From positions 12,646-76,645 of the forward strand of contig JADGAV010000014.1 in the NCBI GenBank assembly GCA_015231825.1: a stretch of DNA of 64,000 nt, in the 5' to 3' direction. Shown in pieces: positions 42,847 to 51,053 of this stretch. Numbering within the stretch: the stretch's first letter is position 1; each line of letters starts with the position of its first letter. The translations under genes were made by a program, and so were the position numbers. The notes beneath the pieces are model-generated. The model was given only the letters and a program-made list of their open reading frames with translations. It made no database searches and was not told the origin of the DNA. Source of the stretch: SAR324 cluster bacterium. Its GTDB lineage: Bacteria; SAR324; NAC60-12.

Positions 42847-42862
42847 TGGCATGACCTTTGCG
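42847..42862 (+). promoter_or_regulatory. sigma-54 promoter of cytochrome gene
   Basis: TGGCAT-N5-TTGC is near-perfect consensus. The transcript would begin about 45 bp before the ATG at 42919. It is the best-formed member of the operator/IHF/sigma-54 set. Confidence 0.8.
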
Positions 42863-42918
42863 ATAGGTATAATTGTACTTTAATAACTCACTATTATTTA
42901 TCACACTAAGGAGGAAAC

Positions 42919-43587
42919 ATGACTATTAAAAAAGCGGGGTTGACCATTTCTGTTTGCATTTCTTTTGGCCTGCTTTTATTTACCTTTAGCAGCCAGGCCG
43001 CACCTTTCAAATACGTCGGTGTTAAAGATTGTACCATGTGTCATAAAAAAGAAAGTGTGGGTGCACAAATTGAAAAATGGACCGAGTCAAAACACGCCAA
43101 GGCATTTGAAATCCTTGGTTCAGCAGAAGCGGTAAAAATCGGGAAGCAAGCCGGCCTGAAAGGGAACCCCAACCAGAGCCCGGAATGTTTGGTCTGTCAT
43201 ACCACTGCTTTTGGGATTGACTCCAAGCTTTTGGACAAAAAGTTCAACGTGGCCGATGGAGTTCAATGTGAGGGATGTCATGGACCTGGAGAAAAGTATA
43301 GCAGCAAAAAAGAATTCAAAGACCTGCTGCAACTGAAAACGGATTTGTCAAAGGCACAAAAAGAGAGTGCAGAGTATAAAACGCTCGTTGCCAATATACA
43401 GGCAGAGAGAACGAAGCTTGCGGGCATTGGACTGGTCCAGCCGAATGAAAAAATGTGCCGAAGCTGTCATGCACCGCAAATTGTTTTTCAGGGAAAAACG
43501 TACAAAAATCCAAGCTGGAATGCTGGCAAAGATTTTAATTTTGCTGAAAGTATGAAAAAAATAGCACATCCGAGAACCCAGTATTAA
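42919..43587 (+). CDS. tetraheme c-type cytochrome (c554-like)
   Basis: The 222-residue product has a signal peptide (hydrophobic at 8-22, cleavage near SQAA) for export. Four heme motifs follow: CTMCH (38-42), CLVCH (90-94), CEGCH (117-121) and CRSCH (180-184). The YVGVKDCTMCHK opening and the C-GCHGPG segment match the cytochrome c554 family, periplasmic electron carriers with four hemes. Other His residues (His59, His217) could serve as distal ligands. A charged helical stretch of about 50 residues (125-175) separates hemes 3 and 4. AAGGAGGAAAC precedes the ATG. Sigma-54 control suggests it is made under a specific condition. Its redox partner is not in the window. Confidence 0.92.
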   Translation: MTIKKAGLTISVCISFGLLLFTFSSQAAPFKYVGVKDCTMCHKKESVGAQIEKWTESKHAKAFEILGSAEAVKIGKQAGLKGNPNQSPECLVCHTTAFGIDSKLLDKKFNVADGVQCEGCHGPGEKYSSKKEFKDLLQLKTDLSKAQKESAEYKTLVANIQAERTKLAGIGLVQPNEKMCRSCHAPQIVFQGKTYKNPSWNAGKDFNFAESMKKIAHPRTQY

Positions 43588-43616
43588 TGCCTTTCCTGAA
43601 ATAGAAATTATTCGGA

Positions 43617-43650
43617 GACGTCCTGCTCCTCATTCTTCATGCGGGACGTC
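43617..43650. terminator. inverted repeat after cytochrome gene
   Basis: GACGTCCTGC (43617-43626) pairs with GCGGGACGTC (43641-43650), ten pairs with one G-U and a 14-base loop. It lies 30 bp after the stop. The following bases are only mildly T-rich. A likely 3' hairpin. The rest of the 345-bp spacer before corA shows no gene. Confidence 0.4.
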
Positions 43651-43932
43651 CCGAATTTCTGCATTTTGGACCGTACGCTGGATTTCCTGAAAAATCTCTG
43701 GTTCCTTGCTGACATCTCAGTCCTCACTCCCGGTTTAAAGAAAGTTTTCCTTTTCAAAGATTCCTTCAAAATCAGCATGGAAATATGCCTTTTTAAAAGA
43801 CTGACCCTTCTATGCCTAGTCTCCAGAAGCAACTCGAAACTGGAAAGCTTTTTTGTTTTCTGCCATCATATTTGCAAACCACACGTTTTCGAAACCATAG
43901 GATTGTGGAAAATTTTTAGAAAAGGGAACGTC

Positions 43933-44997
43933 ATGCCCGCAAAATTGGAAAATACTGCAGACAAAGCAGGTCTGTCTCCAGGAACACTGGTGCATATCGG
44001 AGAACAGAAAACGGAAGAAGTACAGATCTCTCTCATCGAATATGATGGGTCCCGATTTTGGGAAAGTGAAGATCCGTCAGAAGAAGAATTGAAAGCCTGT
44101 CGAGAGGCTCCTTCGATAACATGGATCCGGGTCAACGGGCTCCATGATCTGGCTCGAATCGAGAAAATCGGCAGAATTTTTGATCTCCACCCCTTGTTGA
44201 TGGAGGACATCGTCAGTACGGAGCAGCGCCCAAAGGTGGATGAATTTGAAGAACATCTCTTCCTGGTGGTCAAGATGCTCTCATACGATAAAAAACAGCA
44301 TTCTATTCTGCAGGAGCAGATCAGTTTGATTTTTGGAAAAAACTTTCTCATTTCTTTTTCAGAAAACAAACGGGGCTTATTTGACCCCCTCAAAGTACGG
44401 ATTCAAAAGGGTAAGGGACGGTCCCGTAAAAAAGGTGCAGATTATTTGCTCTATATGGTTTTGGATTTGATTGTGGACAAATACTTTGTCTTGCTCAATG
44501 AGCTTGAAAATGTTCTGGAAGCAACTGAAGATGAAATGATCTCTGCTCCTACGCCTGAAACCCTGCAGAAAATCTACGAACTAAAAAAGCAGGTTTTATT
44601 GCTGAACCGGCATATCCAGCCTCTGGATTCTCTTATTCAGGACCTCTTGAGTGACAATGTCGATTGGCTGGAAGAGGAAACGATGTTGTTCTACCGTGAC
44701 CTCGACGATCACTGTACCCGGGTGCTCGGGACGCTGAACCATTACCGGGATATGCTGTCTGGCATGATTGATATGAACCTGTCTCTTGTGAGCAACAAGA
44801 CCAATGATGTGATGAAAATGCTGGCAATCATTGCAACGATTTTTATGCCGCTGACCTTTATTGCGGGTATCTACGGAATGAATTTCGAACAAATGCCTGA
44901 ATTGAAGTGGCCCTGGGGGTATCCCATGGCGATTGGCCTGATGGTGCTCGTAGGAATAGGAATGGGAATGTATATCAAAAAACAGAAGTGGCTCTAA
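43933..44997 (+). CDS. corA: CorA-family magnesium/cobalt transporter
   Basis: The start is ATG 43933 with AAAGGG seven bases upstream; the open frame extends further up but that part is non-coding in character. The 354-residue product has the CorA cytoplasmic alpha/beta domain (IRVNGLHDLARIEKIGRIFDLHPLLMEDIVSTEQRPKVDEFEEHLFLVVKML, about 66-118). The long stalk helix follows. Two C-terminal membrane segments contain the signature YGMNF (about 314-318), with the GMN selectivity loop, and a short basic C-terminus. It forms a pentamer that imports Mg2+ (or Co2+). With two MgtE-type proteins nearby, Mg2+ handling is well represented in this window. Confidence 0.92.
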   Translation: MPAKLENTADKAGLSPGTLVHIGEQKTEEVQISLIEYDGSRFWESEDPSEEELKACREAPSITWIRVNGLHDLARIEKIGRIFDLHPLLMEDIVSTEQRPKVDEFEEHLFLVVKMLSYDKKQHSILQEQISLIFGKNFLISFSENKRGLFDPLKVRIQKGKGRSRKKGADYLLYMVLDLIVDKYFVLLNELENVLEATEDEMISAPTPETLQKIYELKKQVLLLNRHIQPLDSLIQDLLSDNVDWLEEETMLFYRDLDDHCTRVLGTLNHYRDMLSGMIDMNLSLVSNKTNDVMKMLAIIATIFMPLTFIAGIYGMNFEQMPELKWPWGYPMAIGLMVLVGIGMGMYIKKQKWL

Positions 44998-45017
44998 GCA
45001 AATAGTGTTTTTGCGTA

Positions 45018-45923
45018 TCAGGCCCGGATGGTATCTCTTTTCCGTTTACTGCCTGCATGGCTTTCAATGAAATCAATGATATTTCCGGCTATGTCCAGGC
45101 CTGTCGCTTTTTCGATCCCCTGCAATCCGGGAGATGAGTTGACTTCCAATACCAGGGGTCCTCTTTCGGATTCCACCAGGTCGACTCCCGCCATGTTCAG
45201 GCCAAGTGCTTTTGCCGATTTCTCTGCAGCTGACTTTATCTTCCGGGAAAGTTTCTGGACTTTTGCACTTCCGCCTTTGTGCAGATTGGAACGAAAATCC
45301 CCTTCTGCTGCGGTTCGACGCATGGCTCCGACTGCCTTTCCGTCAACGACAAATACACGAACATCCGCACCCCCCGATTCGGCAATGAATTCCTGAATTA
45401 AAATTTGGGTTTTGAGACTATAAAAGGCATCCAGGGTGGATTTGGCCTGCCGGCGCGATTCCACCAAAACCACTCCGCTGCCGTGAGTGCCCTCAATTAG
45501 TTTTAAAATCACGGGGAATCCTCCCACTTGGTGGACGACTTCATCGACTTCGTTGATGGAACGGGCAAAACCCGTGGAGGGCATGTCAATGACCGCTCCC
45601 GATAAAATCTGATGGGCGCGTAATTTATCCCGGGAGCGGACGATGGCCTGAGAGGGGTTGACTGTGAACACACCCATCATTTCAAATTGGCGGACAACAG
45701 CTGTTCCAAAAAACGTGTAGGAAGCACCAATGCGCGGAATAATCGCATCAAAATTGGAGAGCGATTTTTTTTGGTAGTGCAAACGCGGTTTTCCCTTCTC
45801 GATGGTGATATAGCAGCGGGCATAGTTGATCACTTCGGTTTTATGTCCTCGGGCATGCGCTGCATCACACAAACGGTTGGTAGAATACAGTTCAGCTTTT
45901 CTGGACAAAATTCCAATTTTCAT
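45018..45923 (-). CDS. rimK: RimK-family alpha-L-glutamate ligase (second copy)
   Basis: The 301-residue product aligns end to end with Rim[54 protein letters not shown], the ATP loop LKLIEGTHGSGVVLVESRRQAKS, GGADVRVFVVDGK and the metal site [15 protein letters not shown]. It differs from the copy at 24748 at many positions, so it is not a recent duplicate. AAGGAG lies seven bases before the ATG. The start overlaps the stop of a cytoplasmic retropepsin-like (RimB-like) gene by 4 bp, reproducing the rimB-rimK partnership known in Pseudomonas. This copy is therefore the better candidate for ribosomal protein S6 modification. Confidence 0.92.
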   Translation of the reverse strand: MKIGILSRKAELYSTNRLCDAAHARGHKTEVINYARCYITIEKGKPRLHYQKKSLSNFDAIIPRIGASYTFFGTAVVRQFEMMGVFTVNPSQAIVRSRDKLRAHQILSGAVIDMPSTGFARSINEVDEVVHQVGGFPVILKLIEGTHGSGVVLVESRRQAKSTLDAFYSLKTQILIQEFIAESGGADVRVFVVDGKAVGAMRRTAAEGDFRSNLHKGGSAKVQKLSRKIKSAAEKSAKALGLNMAGVDLVESERGPLVLEVNSSPGLQGIEKATGLDIAGNIIDFIESHAGSKRKRDTIRA

Positions 45924-46381
45924 GATTCATCTCCTTCATATTGATTGGAAAGAAATTTTTTTGACACATCAACAAGAAATCGGTTTCTTAAAATCTTTCT
46001 ACCAAGCAGCACGGGATATTTCATCTCTGATCGATTGGTCAGAGAGAGATCGGTAAGGTAGGATTTCCCGAAGATGTAAATACGGGATTTGATGAAGACT
46101 CGGTGTTCAGTTTCCCCGGAAGAGCTTTTAACCTTCTTTTCCTTCAAAAGCGGAGAAAAAAGGTGAGTGTTCTGAAAATAAGGATGAGAAGAGTCAAGTA
46201 TTGAAAATCTCACCCATTCTTTTCCTTCACGGAGCACAATGTCAATATCAGAACAATGCAGAGACGAGGTGTAGGCACCAGTATCAATTTTGGCTTCTAA
46301 ACCGAAGATCTCCCAATCTGGGAAATTCACTTTTTCAAGACGGCCGATGATCTTTTTTTCTCTAATTCTTTTTACTTTCAT
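45920..46381 (-). CDS. cytoplasmic retropepsin-like protease (RimB-like, DUF785)
   Basis: The 153-residue product has the retropepsin-like core: KVNFPDWEIFGLEAKIDTGAYTSSLHCSDI with the D-T-G motif (about 33-35), VKSSSGETEHRVFIKS, and the C-terminal signature LTDLSLTNRSEMKYPVLLGRKIL. There is no signal peptide, unlike the paralogue at 9826-10368. The gene overlaps rimK by 4 bp and comes first, so one transcript makes both. In Pseudomonas the RimB protease modulates RimK-modified S6; the same work is plausible here. The name ATP-dependent zinc protease used in databases is not supported by any ATP or zinc motif I can see. Confidence 0.85.
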   Translation of the reverse strand: MKVKRIREKKIIGRLEKVNFPDWEIFGLEAKIDTGAYTSSLHCSDIDIVLREGKEWVRFSILDSSHPYFQNTHLFSPLLKEKKVKSSSGETEHRVFIKSRIYIFGKSYLTDLSLTNRSEMKYPVLLGRKILRNRFLVDVSKKFLSNQYEGDES

Positions 46382-46560
46382 AAATGGTCCGAATAAAGAT
46401 GATCACTTCCAGTTTTTGGGGAGAGGCTCCAATTTGAACACCTCTGAAAATTTACGAAACTGCCGTGAACTTGATGCCTTCCGGGCAACCGTATGCAGTT
46501 TAACTTGATCGGAAGGAAAGACTGCTGAAACGAAGGGACGTATTACACCCAAAATATCGG

Positions 46561-47898
46561 TCAGGAAGCACTTAAAAATTGCGAGAATAGCGTGGCTAAA
46601 CCGAGAAAACTCATAAATCCGACAATATCGGTGACGGTTGTTAAAATAATTGAGGAGGCTTGAGCCGGGTCTTGTTTGAAAGTCTGCAGAATAATTGGAA
46701 TGGCGGCGCCGGATAAACCTGCTGCCAGCATGGACATGACCAGTGCCAGCCCGATAATTAAGGCGAGTCCCAGTGATTGACTCCAAAAATAAATTCCGAC
46801 CGCACAGAGGACACCGGTCAATATCCCGTTGATAAATCCGACGCTGCCCTCCTTCAGCATCACACGCATCCATTGCCGGGGCCTAATTTCCCTCAATGCC
46901 AGTCCTCTCATGATGACGGCCAGAGCTTGAGAACCGCTATTGCCGGATTGACCCGCCACTACAGGGAGCAGGACCGCCAGAGCAGTAAATTTTGCAATAG
47001 TGTCTTCAAAAATACCGACCACTGAGGCTGCTAAAAATGTGGTGAGTAAATTGATCACTAACCAGAGAAAACGTTTGCGGACTGAAAAAGGTACCGAAGA
47101 GAAGGCGCGTTCTTCTGCACTGACCCCTACCATCGTCTGGATGTTGACACTGACTTCCTGCTGCATCGCAGTCACCAGGGCGTCATGTCGAATCACTCCA
47201 ATCAGACAACCATTGATATCGATGACGGGAAGGTTGAGCAGTTTTTCCCTTCCCAAAATTTCTACTGCTTCCTCCCGTGGAGCCATGTCCAAAATACTGA
47301 TTGGCGGATTTCCAATCAAAGAACCGATTTGGACATCAGGGGCTTCAATGGCAATTTCCTGTAAAGGAATGCTGCCGACCAAATGATTTTCTTCATTAAC
47401 GACAAAGATATTGAGTACTTTTCGTTTGTTCAGTTTACGGATGTGATTCAGAACATCTTCCACCGTCTGTTCTTTTCGAAACATTGTCACCCGGGGATCC
47501 ATCATCTTCCCTGCGGAATCCGCCGGGTACTGGATGAGATTCTGAAGTTCCTGAGCAACGTTTTTGTCTGACAAACGGTCCAGTTTCGTCTGAAGAGTTT
47601 CCGCGTCCCACCGAGCCATTAAATTTGCAATTTTTTGCGGATTGATTTGAATGGCTAGTTCATTAAAAAAGTCAGGATTGAGAGTCTGCAGCACCTCGGT
47701 ACCCAAATCGGGATTGAGCTTGGGAAGAAAATCTACAACTTGTCCCACCGATTGCTGCTCCATCAGTGAAGTCACATCCCCTACTTCACTTTGATCAAGC
47801 AATTTAGCCGCTTCATCGGGATACATTTCCAAAAACCGGGTAGAAAGGACCTCCATTCCTGAATTCATCAATGCGTCTTCTGCTCCGTTTTCATTCAT
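46561..47898 (-). CDS. mgtE: MgtE-family magnesium transporter
   Basis: The 445-residue product has the full MgtE plan: an N-terminal helical domain (about 10-130, with DAETLQTKLDRLSDKNVAQELQNLIQYPADSAGKMMDPRV), two CBS domains (about 130-250) and five membrane helices (about 275-445). The pore segment is LAVLLPVVAGQSGNSGSQALAVIMRGLALREI. The PVVAGQSGNSGSQ signature identifies the Mg2+ pore. The N domain senses cytosolic Mg2+ and closes the channel. It starts inside the stop of the MgtE-N/CBS paralogue (4-bp overlap), which itself overlaps an MscS gene. Confidence 0.93.
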   Translation of the reverse strand: MNENGAEDALMNSGMEVLSTRFLEMYPDEAAKLLDQSEVGDVTSLMEQQSVGQVVDFLPKLNPDLGTEVLQTLNPDFFNELAIQINPQKIANLMARWDAETLQTKLDRLSDKNVAQELQNLIQYPADSAGKMMDPRVTMFRKEQTVEDVLNHIRKLNKRKVLNIFVVNEENHLVGSIPLQEIAIEAPDVQIGSLIGNPPISILDMAPREEAVEILGREKLLNLPVIDINGCLIGVIRHDALVTAMQQEVSVNIQTMVGVSAEERAFSSVPFSVRKRFLWLVINLLTTFLAASVVGIFEDTIAKFTALAVLLPVVAGQSGNSGSQALAVIMRGLALREIRPRQWMRVMLKEGSVGFINGILTGVLCAVGIYFWSQSLGLALIIGLALVMSMLAAGLSGAAIPIILQTFKQDPAQASSIILTTVTDIVGFMSFLGLATLFSQFLSAS

Positions 47899-48746
47899 GT
47901 ACCCTCCTTTGATTTAATCAGGGGTTGGGCCGCTTTGTTCATGCCGGCACCTCCCAAAATCATAGACAATCCAATGCCATAGAGTTCCCCCAGTGCAGAG
48001 CCTGCCTCGATGCTTGCTCGGCCCGTGCTTTGTTCTTCCTGTTCCTCAAGCAGACGGAGGCTTGCATACCGGATAACTCCAAGGAAGACTTCCTGATCGT
48101 CTACAACCGGAAGTGCATGAAACTTGCGCCACCCGGGGTGAACCAGTATTTCCTGCTGACTGGCATGATCAAACAGGTGGTCCACTTCCGTGTTCATCAG
48201 GGTCGACAGCTTCTTTTCCGGTTCTGCTTCTGCCAATTCCCGAAGATTCAGCACCCCTATCAGTTTGTGGTGCGTGTCAATGACGTAAAGATAGTAAAAT
48301 GTCGATTGAGGATGTTTTCGAATCTGTTCCCAGGCCCGTTTTACCGAACTGTTTCTGCGGAAAACAAATGCATTGGGGTCCATTAAGGCACCTGCTGTGT
48401 TCTCGGGATATTTCAGCAAGCGTTTTAAAAGGGCTGCTCTTTTTTTAGGGATGAAGGGAAGGAGCGATGCAAAGGTTTTAGGTTGAAAATGACGGCAGCA
48501 TCGTGTGGCCTGACGAGGCCGCCATCCGCTGATGATCGCTCCTGCAAGGGATGATTCCATCGCTTCAAGAGATCGCGCAGCATCCAGGGGCAGCATTCCC
48601 CGGAGGATGGCCCGGCTCTGTTCAGGTGACTGTTTCTGCAGCAATGAAGCATTCACTTTCGGAGCCAGAGTTTCCAAAACTTTGGCAGCTTCTGAAGGAT
48701 GTGTCTCGAGAAATGCCTGCGCGAGCTGCATTGTCAACTTGTTCAT
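47895..48746 (-). CDS. soluble MgtE-N/CBS protein without membrane domain
   Basis: The 283-residue product has an MgtE-like N domain (LETLAPKVNASLLQKQSPEQSRAILRGMLPLDAARSLEAM, about 22-70; YPENTAGALMDPNAFVFRR, about 112-130). Two CBS-like segments follow (YYLYVIDTHHKLIGVLNLRELAEAE; FHALPVVDDQEVFLGVIRYASLRLLEE). It stops before any pore helices; only a short hydrophobic stretch (LYGIGLSMILGGAGM) appears near the end. It looks like the sensor half of MgtE as a separate protein. Start and stop codons overlap those of the MscS and MgtE genes on either side. It may assemble with MgtE as a regulatory subunit, or be a degenerate duplicate; no test possible here. Confidence 0.8.
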   Translation of the reverse strand: MNKLTMQLAQAFLETHPSEAAKVLETLAPKVNASLLQKQSPEQSRAILRGMLPLDAARSLEAMESSLAGAIISGWRPRQATRCCRHFQPKTFASLLPFIPKKRAALLKRLLKYPENTAGALMDPNAFVFRRNSSVKRAWEQIRKHPQSTFYYLYVIDTHHKLIGVLNLRELAEAEPEKKLSTLMNTEVDHLFDHASQQEILVHPGWRKFHALPVVDDQEVFLGVIRYASLRLLEEQEEQSTGRASIEAGSALGELYGIGLSMILGGAGMNKAAQPLIKSKEGT

Positions 48747-49576
48747 AGTTTCCCTTTGCTCAGCAGAGTAGAAATTTGTTCGGTAAATTCAGTGGCGGGA
48801 ATCATGACCTGTCCTTCACCACTTTCCAATATCACGGCAGTGGGCAGGATCTTCACGATTCGACCTTCTTTGCCGGCCACCTGAATCAGCTGTCCAATAT
48901 GGTATTGCTTCTGGAAATAATGAATGGCGAGAATGTTGCTGACTAAATTTTTGGAACCCAGCCCAAACGACAAGGCAATACTGCCGAAAAGTATCCCGAA
49001 TACGACGATCGAGAGGTCGACTAAAAACTCAATCTTGATCCCGATCTGACTGACAACAAGGATTGTGGTGATTATCAGAATAATACCCTGCGTTATTTTT
49101 CCAAGAATTGCTGCAGAGTTGGCTCCCGCGGCTGCTGAGGCCCGAGTGACCATTCCGCGAACTCCGCTTCCTGCAGTTATTCCGACAAATCCAATCAAAA
49201 AAGCGGACAACAGGCGAGGCAGATAGGTGGTCAGTCCGCTCAGCCAGGTGGTGACAATTTCGAGATGAAATACCTCGGTTACCGCGATCAGTGTGAATAA
49301 GATCACGATCCAAAAAACAATTTTTCCGAGCAGCGCAAAAAACGTGGGACGCAGGCCGATTTTTCGAAGACGGTTGTCAATTTTTAAAGAAGGAAAAAGC
49401 CGATTCAGCTGTTGTGGAAGCCGGTTGAAGAGGAAACGCAGCAGATAGGCGATACAGTACCCCAGAATTATAATCGCCAGGGCACCCAGCAATTTTGGCA
49501 GGAACGGCCCCATCGTCGGGCCATAGGAGTCCAGCAATCTGCTAAGCTTTTCTATCATGGATTGAAAGTTTTTCAT
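48743..49576 (-). CDS. MscS-like small-conductance channel heading the MgtE operon
   Basis: The start is ATG 49576 (GGAG nine bases upstream); a TTG seven codons earlier is less likely. The product of about 277 residues has five or so membrane segments (from about 18 to 205), with the repeated TM-helix form of this subfamily (LPKLLGALAIIILGYCIAYLLRFLF). A short beta domain follows (VSNILAIHYFQKQYHIGQLIQVAGKEGRIVKILPTAVILES). It lacks the large cytoplasmic MscS vestibule, ending about 30 residues later. It overlaps the next gene by 4 bp. A consensus sigma-54 site lies 72 bp upstream. A channel coupled to Mg2+ transport genes suggests ionic-strength control (inference). Confidence 0.8.
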   Translation of the reverse strand: MKNFQSMIEKLSRLLDSYGPTMGPFLPKLLGALAIIILGYCIAYLLRFLFNRLPQQLNRLFPSLKIDNRLRKIGLRPTFFALLGKIVFWIVILFTLIAVTEVFHLEIVTTWLSGLTTYLPRLLSAFLIGFVGITAGSGVRGMVTRASAAAGANSAAILGKITQGIILIITTILVVSQIGIKIEFLVDLSIVVFGILFGSIALSFGLGSKNLVSNILAIHYFQKQYHIGQLIQVAGKEGRIVKILPTAVILESGEGQVMIPATEFTEQISTLLSKGKL

Positions 49577-49646
49577 TTGAAATCGCTCCTTGTTCAATCA
49601 TGCTCATTGGCAGCTGTAAAGGATTTGTCAGGTACAACCGATTTTG

Positions 49647-49662
49647 AGCAATGACTGTGCCA
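49647..49662 (-). promoter_or_regulatory. sigma-54 promoter of MscS-MgtE operon
   Basis: On the minus strand TGGCAC-N5-TTGCT is exact consensus. It would start transcription about 60 bp before the MscS ATG at 49576. No IHF-like site sits next to it, unlike the four core promoters. Confidence 0.75.
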
Positions 49663-49749
49663 GAAGAAGAGTACATGGGTGGAGGAAAGGCAGCTTCGGA
49701 ATTTGAAGAAAAATGCAAAAGCAGAAATCAAATCAAATTCGTCGCTGAA

Positions 49750-49805
49750 TACAAATAATGTCTGAAATAGTCGCGGTACGACTCAGGAAACGGACAGATG
49801 ATGTC
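49750..49805. promoter_or_regulatory. degenerate operator pair, MscS-MgtE operon
   Basis: TACAAATAATGTC (49750-49762) and GACAGATGATGTC (49793-49805) start 43 bp apart and resemble the 13-bp operator. The near one is about 100 bp from the -24 element, compared with 66-68 bp elsewhere. Weaker support than the core loci. Confidence 0.4.
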
Positions 49806-49976
49806 TGAAAACCGTCTGGCATGAAGAAAATTCAGATCAAAGTATTAGTTTTAGTATTCTGATCGAGAAATCATCATTGAATGTTGCCCATGAAAGTCCA
49901 TCTTCGCTTGCGGCTGCTAAAATTTTTTTTGGAAATTGCTGATTCCGTTCAGGAACTGCCGAACTCAGCTCATTTG

Positions 49977-50999
49977 CTAGGTTCTCGATTCCAGTGCTTC
50001 ATCGTAGAGCTCCATCTTTTCTTCAACCGCGGCAACGTCTTCAAAAGTGGCGATATGAAACAGGGCATCTCCATTGTTGACCAGCGGCAGCATGGTCATT
50101 CCGATGACGATTCCTGTTTTTGGAGCACGAACATTGACGCGACCTTGCCCAAATACATCGGAGATGACGCCCAGCAGTTCATTCTGCTTGACGCGATTCC
50201 CCAGGTGTTTGGACGCTCGAAGACTACCGCTGTGAGGAGCACGGACCCAGTAACTTGAACGGGCTATAAAGACATCTTCCCGCTGCTTTTTCATGCTGAT
50301 TTTCTGTCCTTCGATCATCCCGATGGCAGTCATCACCGAAATGATTCCCTGCAACCCGGAGCGGATAACTTTTTCGTCATAACGGAGGGCTTCTCCTCCC
50401 TCAAAAAGAAGAATAGGAATCCCTTTGTCTGCTGCCGCCTGGCGCAGTGATCCGTCCCTCAGGCTGGAATTGATGACCACAGGAACGCCAAAATTATGTG
50501 CAAGCCGATTGGTTTCTGCATCATCGATACAGGCTCGAATTTGCGGGAGGTTTGCACGGTGTCCTCCCCCTGTGTGCAGATCTATCCCATGGGTGCATTT
50601 GTCAACAATTTCCTTCATGAAGACACTGGCAATCTGTGAAGCGAGCGACCCGGACCCTGAACCGGGGAAACTGCGGTTCAGGTCCCGCCTGTCGGGAAGG
50701 TAGCGGACATTGCGGTTGAATCCAAAAACATTGACGACCGGAACCATAATTGCGGTCCCTCTTATCCTTGACAACATTTTTTTTCGCGCCAGCAAACGCC
50801 GAATGATTTCGGTCCCATTGATTTCATCCCCGTGAACAGCGGCTGAAATAAAAAGCACCGGTCCTTCTTCTTTGCCGCGTATGATCTCTACGGGAATCGT
50901 CATTTCGGTATAGTCATACAGTTTGGCAACGGGAATTTCCATCCGTTTTCGTTTCCCTGGAGGAACCGACACTCCACCTATCACAAGTTCCGATGTCAT
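49977..50999 (-). CDS. AstE-like zinc amidohydrolase, cytoplasmic
   Basis: The 340-residue product has zinc motif HGDE (His56, Glu59), DRRDLNRSFPG (Arg pocket, about 107-117), HGIDLHTGGGHRANLPQIR (third zinc ligand and substrate contacts) and the catalytic LLFEGGEALR. A C-terminal beta-barrel-like domain (RAPHSGSLRASKHLG--VKQNELLGVISD) resembles a lipoyl/biotinyl-type hairpin domain common in this subfamily. It lacks a signal peptide; the closest relative in the window is the exported protein at 23051. AAAGGA is eight bases before the ATG. It is divergent from the small gene and MscS at 51365-52451. Substrate unknown. Confidence 0.88.
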   Translation of the reverse strand: MTSELVIGGVSVPPGKRKRMEIPVAKLYDYTEMTIPVEIIRGKEEGPVLFISAAVHGDEINGTEIIRRLLARKKMLSRIRGTAIMVPVVNVFGFNRNVRYLPDRRDLNRSFPGSGSGSLASQIASVFMKEIVDKCTHGIDLHTGGGHRANLPQIRACIDDAETNRLAHNFGVPVVINSSLRDGSLRQAAADKGIPILLFEGGEALRYDEKVIRSGLQGIISVMTAIGMIEGQKISMKKQREDVFIARSSYWVRAPHSGSLRASKHLGNRVKQNELLGVISDVFGQGRVNVRAPKTGIVIGMTMLPLVNNGDALFHIATFEDVAAVEEKMELYDEALESRT

Positions 51000-51053
51000 G
51001 CTTAAATCCTTTCTGTGTCAAGCAGTTTCTTGCGTTAAAATTGTCTACCTTTC

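Noticed and set aside
43639-43932. 98-codon N-terminal extension of CorA
   Set aside because: The extension lacks similarity to CorA and a ribosome-binding site, and contains the hairpin after the cytochrome gene; ATG 43933 has AAAGGG at the proper distance.
46403-46873. Minus-strand 156-codon frame with several Cys and Arg residues
   Set aside because: It overlaps the 3' end of mgtE in another phase and has the skewed Arg/Ser/His composition of a shadow frame.
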